NCBI GenBank assembly: GCA_003552125.1
Contig: PUON01000074.1
Location: 1-41,954 of the forward strand
Direction of reading: 5' to 3'
DNA: 41,954 nt
Origin: Dehalococcoidia bacterium
GTDB taxonomy: Bacteria; Chloroflexota; Dehalococcoidia; GIF9; AB-539-J10
Shown here piece after piece: positions 36,169 to 41,954 of the stretch. Numbering within the stretch: position 1 is the first letter of the stretch; every line of letters begins with the position of its first letter. Under the pieces are notes generated by a model. That model made no database searches and was not told the DNA's origin. It was given only the letters and a program-made list of their open reading frames with translations. The translations under genes were made by a program, and so were the position numbers.

Positions 36169-37404
36169 TTATCGTTCGAGGAGATCGCTGGATGCCTCCC
36201 AGAGCTTCTTCCTCGCCTCGGCCATCGTTGTCATAACCGCTTCGGGGTCAGCACCGCACACCTTCGCGATGACACGAACCATCTCGTCTTCCTTGGGTGG
36301 ACAGCCCGGTACGTAGGCGCTTGCGCCCGGCAGATCCGCTGCGCACTTGCCCAGTGCAACCACCTTACCCTGCGTTCCAGCGTCCGACGCGTTGCCAATG
36401 ACCACGGTCAATCCGGTCATCTGCTCGCCATAACCCGCCTGCTTCATGTAGGTTATGGCGCTCACCAGTTCGTTGGTACAGCCGCTGCAGGCGGACTCAC
36501 CCTGCACGATACTCACCTCGGGATACCGCGACTGGAACACATCAAACCCCATAGTGAACACCTTGCGGTGTTCCTCAATGCGCTCACCCACCAGATCCAC
36601 GGCCGCAAGTTCCACTCGCTTGCCCTCACGCTCACCCATGTAGTGGAAGTGCATTATCTGGGACGGGTCAATGCCCATCAGTGCAGCGCCGACCATATCT
36701 ACGTAGAGTGGGTCGCTGCCGGCCACGATGAGCCCCATCTCGACACTATCCTGTGGAGCCTGCCACAGACCTTCCATACCCACCGTGGCATCGATGACGG
36801 CATAGTGCGGCGGAACCACCGTGCACAGATCGACGATCGCCATATCCAGACCAAGACGATGGCTCTTCCGTTTCTCCGCGCCGGGCATTACGCCCTTCAT
36901 GTTCTTGAGGGAAAGGGTCGCATGCGTCCGAATATGGGTCTTGAGCACCGGCACGCTGATAATGACGTCGCTCTCCAGCGCCGTCTTCGCGATACGCACA
37001 GTGTCCATCACCAGCGCGTCAGGAACGGTCAACTCTTCGAAAGAGTCCTTATTCAGGTTCCGCAACTCGACGCCCAGTCGCTCAGCCACTTCCGTGACTC
37101 CGGATGAGTCAAACGATTCCTGCGTACTGAATCCGGCGAAGTCATAGCCAGCAATAGCACCATCGCCGATGACGACTGAAGCAGGATTCCTCTCCAGCAC
37201 GAGCTTGGTGACGGCCTCTACGACATCGCCATCCGTCATGCATCCGCTGTGCCGGGGCGAGGGCTTACACTGGTTGGGCTTGATGAGTACCCTGCTAAGT
37301 GAACCTATCAGCTCGTCAAGTCCTCCAGCAAGCTCGACAGCCTTGCGGACTGCGCTCTCAACATCATGTGACGTTACCTTCGTGAGCGAAACTCGATTTG
37401 TCAC
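36169..37404 (-). CDS. DUF362-type protein with C-terminal Cys motifs
   Basis: 'VLIKPNQCKPSPRHSGCMTDGDVVEAVTKLVLERNPASVVIGDGAIAG', 'VLKTHIRTHATLSLKNMKGVMPG'. GTG 37404 behind AGGGGG preferred (track 37476). Confidence 0.85.
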   Translation of the reverse strand: MTNRVSLTKVTSHDVESAVRKAVELAGGLDELIGSLSRVLIKPNQCKPSPRHSGCMTDGDVVEAVTKLVLERNPASVVIGDGAIAGYDFAGFSTQESFDSSGVTEVAERLGVELRNLNKDSFEELTVPDALVMDTVRIAKTALESDVIISVPVLKTHIRTHATLSLKNMKGVMPGAEKRKSHRLGLDMAIVDLCTVVPPHYAVIDATVGMEGLWQAPQDSVEMGLIVAGSDPLYVDMVGAALMGIDPSQIMHFHYMGEREGKRVELAAVDLVGERIEEHRKVFTMGFDVFQSRYPEVSIVQGESACSGCTNELVSAITYMKQAGYGEQMTGLTVVIGNASDAGTQGKVVALGKCAADLPGASAYVPGCPPKEDEMVRVIAKVCGADPEAVMTTMAEARKKLWEASSDLLER

Positions 37405-37454
37405 CGCAACACCCCCTGTTCTGTTCGACTCCGCATCGGCCGGGCGACCACGGC

Positions 37455-37483
37455 AGTGTAATCCGGTGTATTTCAAGTGTCAA
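37455..37483 (-). promoter_or_regulatory. putative promoter TTGACA-17 nt-TACACT upstream of DUF362 gene
   Basis: Reverse complement CCTTTGACACTTGAAATACACCGGATTACACTGCC; -35 37478-37483, -10 37455-37460. Confidence 0.7.
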
Positions 37484-37507
37484 AGGTATTCCTGCAAACG
37501 ACAACGC

Positions 37508-38503
37508 TCAGTAGCCAAGCGATTTATCCACAATATTCAGCAGTGGTTCGCCCGCGAGAAACCGGCCCAGATTCTCGGCGAAGAGCCGAGCCGCACCCAC
37601 ATCGTAGGCCGCGATATCACCAGACACATGAGGACTGAAGATAACGTTCTGCATCCGCCTCAGCGGGCTGTCCGGCGGCAGCGGCTCTTCCAAGTATACG
37701 TCGAGTCCCGCACCCGCGATGCGTCCCTCCTGCAGGGCCCGAATCAGTGCCGGCTCGTCGATTATCGCACCTCGCGCGACATTGATGAGGCGGGCCGATG
37801 GCTTCATCACCGCGAGCTCGTCCTGCCCAATCAATCCACGGGATTCATCCGTAAGTGGAAGGGCAAGCACGACGAAATCGCTCACAGACAGCAACTCGTG
37901 CAATTGGGCCAGTGGCAGCAGCAGATCGACGTTCTCCTCAACTTCACCAATGCCTGCGGAACGCCTCGTCGCAATTACCTTGAGGTCAAAGAACTGCGAG
38001 ACACGCGCTACCTCGCGACCGATGCGCCCCAGTCCCACAATGCCGATCGTCTTGCCCGCCAGAATGTCCACAGGGAACCATTTCCACCGGCCTTCGATCT
38101 GTTGATAGAAGCTGCGCGGCGCCTGCTTCACGAACATCAGCATCAGCATCAGTACGAACTCGGCGATGGTTAACTCGTGTATGCCACTCATGTTGGTTAC
38201 CGTCACATCGCTTCGGCACAACTCCGGAATCATTATCCTGTCCACTCCTGTGGAGATGGTCTGCAGCCACTTGAGTCGTGGCGAACGCTCTAACAGACGA
38301 TCGGGAAGCTTCAGTGCATAGATAACATCCGCCTGCGCCAGTTGTGCATCAAGCTCAGGAGTGACGGCCGAGTCGCCCTCTCTCTCCGCACGCGCAAGAT
38401 CCGAGGCATCGACAACCTCCAACTGGTCGGATGCTGCCCGGATGATGTCAATAGCTTCCTGTTCGATCCGGTTTAGAATGAGTACACGTCTCCTGTCTGC
38501 CAC
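37508..38503 (-). CDS. D-isomer-specific 2-hydroxyacid dehydrogenase
   Basis: 'LAGKTIGIVGLGRIGREVARVSQFFDLKVIATRR', 'LINVARGAIIDEPALIRALQEGRIAGAGLDVYLEEPLP', 'SPHVSG'. GTG 38503 preferred (track 38665). Confidence 0.94.
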   Translation of the reverse strand: MADRRRVLILNRIEQEAIDIIRAASDQLEVVDASDLARAEREGDSAVTPELDAQLAQADVIYALKLPDRLLERSPRLKWLQTISTGVDRIMIPELCRSDVTVTNMSGIHELTIAEFVLMLMLMFVKQAPRSFYQQIEGRWKWFPVDILAGKTIGIVGLGRIGREVARVSQFFDLKVIATRRSAGIGEVEENVDLLLPLAQLHELLSVSDFVVLALPLTDESRGLIGQDELAVMKPSARLINVARGAIIDEPALIRALQEGRIAGAGLDVYLEEPLPPDSPLRRMQNVIFSPHVSGDIAAYDVGAARLFAENLGRFLAGEPLLNIVDKSLGY

Positions 38504-38587
38504 AGTAGCTCCTCTCAATTGATGTTCTTCTGCGTGTAAACCACGCAGTCCGCCCAGGCAATTGCCCGGGAACTCACATCTTACACG

Positions 38588-38617
38588 TTGACAGCATGAA
38601 CCTTCCATGCCTAGTAT
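38588..38617 (+). promoter_or_regulatory. putative promoter TTGACA-18 nt-TAGTAT with dyad in spacer
   Basis: TTGACA 38588-38593; TAGTAT 38612-38617; GCATG 38594-38598 / CATGC 38606-38610. Confidence 0.55.
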
Positions 38618-38637
38618 TGCGCGGAAAGGAGTACGAG

Positions 38638-39033
38638 ATGGCAACCTATCACTATGATCACGCACATATCATCAGCCCTGATCCCGAGGCGGCAGCCGCG
38701 TTTTTCGTGGACAAATTCGGCGCCACCATCAAGAGCACCGGTACCGCTCCAGACGGTACGACCATGGTGGCGACCGATCTCGCCGGCACCAATATATTCT
38801 TCAAGGGGCGCGCGGAGAAGCCCTCAGTAGATGCTCCTCCGCCGGGCAGCAGCTACGGACTGGAGCATCTTGGAATCGTGACCAATGACCTTGATGCCGC
38901 GGTTGCCGAGCTCAAGGCCAAGGGTGTGCAGTTCGTCCAGGAGATCACCAGCTTCAGGCCAGGCATTCGCATCTCATTCCTGCTTGGCCCTGACGACACC
39001 CTGATCGAGCTCCTGGAGCGAACGCCCGTCTAG
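38638..39033 (+). CDS. VOC/glyoxalase-family protein
   Basis: 'HYDHAHIISPDPEAAAAFFVDKFGATIKSTG...YGLEHLGIVTNDLDAAVAELKAKGVQFVQEIT...FLLGPDDTLIELLERTPV'; SD GGAAAGGAG. Confidence 0.92.
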   Translation: MATYHYDHAHIISPDPEAAAAFFVDKFGATIKSTGTAPDGTTMVATDLAGTNIFFKGRAEKPSVDAPPPGSSYGLEHLGIVTNDLDAAVAELKAKGVQFVQEITSFRPGIRISFLLGPDDTLIELLERTPV

Positions 39034-39136
39034 GTCCGACTGACGGAGCCGAAGCCGAAGCAGTAACCTGCGGCACTTCCACCTTCAGGTGTCAATCAAG
39101 TGCAGGGGATTTGTGGCGTGAAGTGCAGCCGTTGTC

Positions 39137-39165
39137 TTGACGACTCACTGGTCTCCCTATACACT
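39137..39165 (+). promoter_or_regulatory. putative promoter TTGACG-17 nt-TACACT
   Basis: -35 39137-39142; -10 39160-39165; ATG 39178 only 12 nt further. Confidence 0.5.
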
Positions 39166-39177
39166 CACAGGATACCG

Positions 39178-39558
39178 ATGCAGTGCCCCAGGTGCCACAC
39201 AGATCTCATTGTCGTTGAGTACCACGATATCGAACTGGATTACTGTCCGGCGTGCGAAGGCCTCTGGTTCGACCACGGTGAAATGGAGTTGGTCGCTTCA
39301 AAGATGGGCAGTTCTGCGGACGCCGTCGCACCTCAGCAATCGGCAGATACCAACGAGAAGAAGCTCAAGTGCCCGGAGTGCCACAAGGTAATGGACAAGC
39401 GACTCCTGGGCGCCACTGACCCCGTGGTTGCAGACGTGTGCCGGCTGTGCGGCGGCCTCTGGCTCGATCACGGGGAGCTGGAGCAGATAGTGCGCCAGCA
39501 TCAGGAACCCGGGGACAGTCCGGTGATCGAATACCTGCGCGACACGTTTCGCGCCTGA
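39178..39558 (+). CDS. tandem TFIIB-type zinc-ribbon protein
   Basis: Two copies of CPxC-X15-18-CxxCxGLWxDHGELE: 'MQCPRCHTDLIVVEYHDIELDYCPACEGLWFDHGEMEL' and 'LKCPECHKVMDKRLLGATDPVVADVCRLCGGLWLDHGELEQI'. Confidence 0.85.
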   Translation: MQCPRCHTDLIVVEYHDIELDYCPACEGLWFDHGEMELVASKMGSSADAVAPQQSADTNEKKLKCPECHKVMDKRLLGATDPVVADVCRLCGGLWLDHGELEQIVRQHQEPGDSPVIEYLRDTFRA

Positions 39559-39624
39559 AGGAAACTGCAGAGCATGACGGTCGGACGAGGCTCCGGCCCA
39601 GTGCCGGATTGAGGAGTGTGCAGC

Positions 39625-40188
39625 ATGGATTTGTGGATCTGGATAGTGATCGGCGTGGTTGTCATCCTCGCTATCAGCTTCATCAGCACCTACAACGGGC
39701 TTGTCAGGGCAAGGAACCAGGTCAAGAATGCATGGGCGCAGATAGACGTCCAGCTGAAGAGGCGCTACGACCTCGTACCGAACCTTGTTGAGACCGTAAA
39801 GGGCTATGCGAGGCATGAGCGGGAGACCTTCGAGATGGTGACGAAGGCCCGGAACCTCGCCCAGCAGTTGACCTCCGCCGGAGCGGGAGAGCGCGGCAGG
39901 GTGGAGAGCGAACTCAGCTCGGCACTTGGCAGACTCCTGGCAGTCGCCGAGAACTACCCCGAGCTCAAGGCCAACCAGAACTTTCTCGCCCTGCAGGAAG
40001 AGCTGACGTCGACCGAGAACAAGATCAGCTTCGCACGCCAGTACTACAACGATGCCGTGCTGCGCTTGAATAACAGGACCCAGGAGTTTCCCTCCAACAT
40101 CGTGGCCAGCATGACCGGGTTCAAGGCTGCGGAGTACTTCGAGACCACACTCGAGGCAGAGCGCCAGGCACCCAGGGTCAGTTTCTAG
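39625..40188 (+). CDS. lemA: LemA family protein
   Basis: 'YNGLVRARNQVKNAWAQIDVQLKRRYDLVPNLVETVKGYARHERETFEMVTKARN...AVAENYPELKANQNFLALQEELTSTENKISFARQYYNDAV'. Confidence 0.97.
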   Translation: MDLWIWIVIGVVVILAISFISTYNGLVRARNQVKNAWAQIDVQLKRRYDLVPNLVETVKGYARHERETFEMVTKARNLAQQLTSAGAGERGRVESELSSALGRLLAVAENYPELKANQNFLALQEELTSTENKISFARQYYNDAVLRLNNRTQEFPSNIVASMTGFKAAEYFETTLEAERQAPRVSF

Positions 40189-40209
40189 CAGAACGGAGTT
40201 CGTGGCAGC

Positions 40210-41421
40210 ATGTGGGAACAGATTCGAGCGAACCAGATCCGCTCAGCCTTCGTCATGATATTCATGGGCCTGCTGCTCATCGCGGTGGGCTTTGTAATCG
40301 GTCTCTATTTTCTCGGGACCGCGGCGGGTGGCATCGTGATCGCACTCATCGTGTGGGGCATCTTGAACCTCGTCGCCCTGTTCCAGGGCGACAACATTCT
40401 CCTGTCACTGGGGAAGGCCCGCAAGGTAAACAAAGAGGAATTCCCGCGTCTTTACAACATCGTCGAGGAGATGACCATCGCGTCCGGCTTGCCCAGAATG
40501 CCGGACGTCTACATCATCGATGATCCGGCACCCAACGCCTTCGCTACCGGTCGGAAGCCTGAGAAAGCGGCCATCGCCGTCACCTCCGGTCTTCTGCAAA
40601 AGCTCAACCGGGATGAGCTCCAGGGCGTCGTGGCTCACGAACTGGGCCACATCAAGAACCGCGACACCCTGCTCATGGCCATAGGTGGTATCCTCCTCGG
40701 GACGATTGTGCTTCTCTCCTACTTCGCCAGTCGCATGCTCTTCTTCGGAGGAGCCTCACGTGGGGGCCGACGCAGTGGTGGCGGTTCGGGAGGTGGGGGC
40801 GCTCAACTGATCATCATCATAATCGGTATCGTGCTCATGATCCTCGCCCCTATCGCCGCACGGCTTCTTTACTTCGCGCTCTCACGCAAGAGGGAGTACC
40901 TCGCCGACGCATCGGCAGCCCTCTACACCCGCTACCCAGAGGGACTCGCTTCCGCTCTTGAGAAGATAGCAGGCACACCGACTCAGCTTCAGGCGGCCAA
41001 CAACGCAACGGCCCCAATGTACATCGTTAATCCATTTCGCAAGGCAGGCCAGGCAGCCTCCAACCTGTCGAGTACGCACCCACCAATATCCGATCGCGTC
41101 CGCGTGCTCAGATCGATGGGTGGTGCGTCCTTCGCGGACTACGATGCGGCATACAGGAACGTCCGCGGCAGCCGCGGCGGCGTGGTGCCTCGGGGTGCGC
41201 TCGGACTCACGGGTGATGCTCCGGTAAGACCGCCATCGACGGAGACAGAGCCGGTCACACAGACCGAGGCGGCGCGTGCGCGCGAAGTCTCCGACGCGCT
41301 TTGGAAGACAAACAAGTACCAGACCGTGGAGTGCGAGTGCGGCGCGAAACTCCGCGTCCCACCCGGAACTAGCTTGTCGCAAGTCAAGTGCCCACGCTGT
41401 GGCACGACCCACCCGGTCTGA
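40210..41421 (+). CDS. htpX: HtpX-like M48 zinc metalloprotease with C-terminal zinc-ribbon extension
   Basis: HExxH in 'GVVAHELGHIKNRDTLLMAIGG'; 'REYLADASAALYTRYPEGLASALEKI'; C-terminus 'ECECGAKLRVPPGTSLSQVKCPRCGTTHPV'. Confidence 0.94.
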   Translation: MWEQIRANQIRSAFVMIFMGLLLIAVGFVIGLYFLGTAAGGIVIALIVWGILNLVALFQGDNILLSLGKARKVNKEEFPRLYNIVEEMTIASGLPRMPDVYIIDDPAPNAFATGRKPEKAAIAVTSGLLQKLNRDELQGVVAHELGHIKNRDTLLMAIGGILLGTIVLLSYFASRMLFFGGASRGGRRSGGGSGGGGAQLIIIIIGIVLMILAPIAARLLYFALSRKREYLADASAALYTRYPEGLASALEKIAGTPTQLQAANNATAPMYIVNPFRKAGQAASNLSSTHPPISDRVRVLRSMGGASFADYDAAYRNVRGSRGGVVPRGALGLTGDAPVRPPSTETEPVTQTEAARAREVSDALWKTNKYQTVECECGAKLRVPPGTSLSQVKCPRCGTTHPV

Positions 41422-41433
41422 GCACGACTGGGC

Positions 41434-41954
41434 TCACTCCGAGGCGTGGTCGGCAATGCGAACGCCTGTCAATCGCTCATACGCCGCTGCCAGTGACTGG
41501 TGTCCCTTCTTGCCCATGCCGCCCGCCTCAACCGCATTGTAGAGTTGCTGCACCATCGAGGTGGCGGGCAGCGTCATTTGAAGGTTACGTGCCTCAGCCA
41601 TGAGGATGTCCAGGTCCTTCTGCACCGTCTCAACCGTGCCTCCGGGCTCCAGGTCGCCCTGCAACAACCGGCCACCAAGGTTTTCGAACTGCCACGAGCC
41701 ACCGGCGCCGCCTTTGACCGCCTCGTACACACGCCGCACATCGAGCCCGAGGCCTGCGCCCAGCGTCAGCGCCTCCACGGTGGACAGCATGTTTACCAAA
41801 ACCAGTACCTGGTTGCAGAGCTTGGCACCCTGCCCCGCGCCGTTCTCCTCTCCCACGTGGACGATGCTGCTCCCCATCGCCTGCAGCACAGGCAGAGCAC
41901 GCTCAAACGCCTCCGTGCGACCTCCGACCATTATCGACAGCGTTCCCGCCTCAG
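41434..41954 (-). CDS. 3-hydroxyisobutyrate dehydrogenase-like NAD(P)-binding protein, N-terminus beyond window
   Basis: Frame open through the edge: '...EAGTLSIMVGGRTEAFERALPVLQAMGSSIVHVGEENGAGQGAKLCNQVLVLVNMLSTVEALTLGAGLGLD'. Confidence 0.92.
   Translation of the reverse strand, partial: EAGTLSIMVGGRTEAFERALPVLQAMGSSIVHVGEENGAGQGAKLCNQVLVLVNMLSTVEALTLGAGLGLDVRRVYEAVKGGAGGSWQFENLGGRLLQGDLEPGGTVETVQKDLDILMAEARNLQMTLPATSMVQQLYNAVEAGGMGKKGHQSLAAAYERLTGVRIADHASE

Noticed and set aside
35851-37107. 418-aa plus-strand ORF antisense to the Zn-ADH and DUF362 genes
   Set aside because: Crosses two well-supported minus-strand genes and their intergenic gap; His-rich low-complexity-like translation; no SD or family signature.
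37169-38173. 334-aa plus-strand ORF antisense to DUF362/2-hydroxyacid dehydrogenase
   Set aside because: Antisense shadow ORF over conserved genes; no motif.
1-41954. CRISPR arrays, tRNA/rRNA genes, transposases, integrases, phage genes, toxin-antitoxin or defence islands
   Set aside because: Scanned by eye for periodic direct repeats, T-loop/GTTCRA motifs and characteristic protein motifs; none found. tRNAscan-SE, minced and DefenseFinder would be decisive.

Overview
The window is a 41.9-kb, gene-dense bacterial chromosomal segment made almost entirely of housekeeping and metabolic genes. I saw no phage, transposon, CRISPR, rRNA or tRNA gene. IleS2-type ileS, a GuaB3-like IMPDH homologue and an rpsF-ssb-rpsR-rpmH-rnpA-yidD-[PQQ]-yidC-jag-ileS cluster suggest a Chloroflexota-like or other deep-branching bacterium; this is inference only. 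From left to right: partial glpK; a divergent padR/htrA pair; the long minus-strand translation/membrane-insertion operon; a metallophosphatase divergent from thiL-tsaE-tsaB-[thioesterase+HAD fusion]-ndk; rsfS divergent from ftsH; metG; a guaB-like gene; an unknown protein; rplY; an aminotransferase; a hemerythrin; a yehZYXW/osmF-type ABC operon; a gamma-glutamyltransferase-like gene; an orphan MetH-activation-domain protein; mutS2; an aminotransferase; a ferritin-like protein; a Zn-ADH; a DUF362 protein; a 2-hydroxyacid dehydrogenase; a VOC protein; a double zinc ribbon protein; lemA-htpX; and a partial beta-hydroxyacid dehydrogenase. I did not find a clearly new multi-gene defence-type system. 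The best leads are: (1) the ileS HIGH motif reads GIHH, the swapped GxHH signature linked to mupirocin hyper-resistance in IleRS2; (2) a recurrent extended -10 promoter (TGn-TATAAT) 6-8 nt before the start codon at six genes, implying leaderless mRNAs; (3) an SSB whose acidic tip carries two residues after the terminal MPF; (4) a hot-dog thioesterase fused to a HAD phosphatase; (5) a PQQ-propeller lipoprotein inserted between yidD and yidC; and (6) hairpins that overlap the 3' ends of coding regions.
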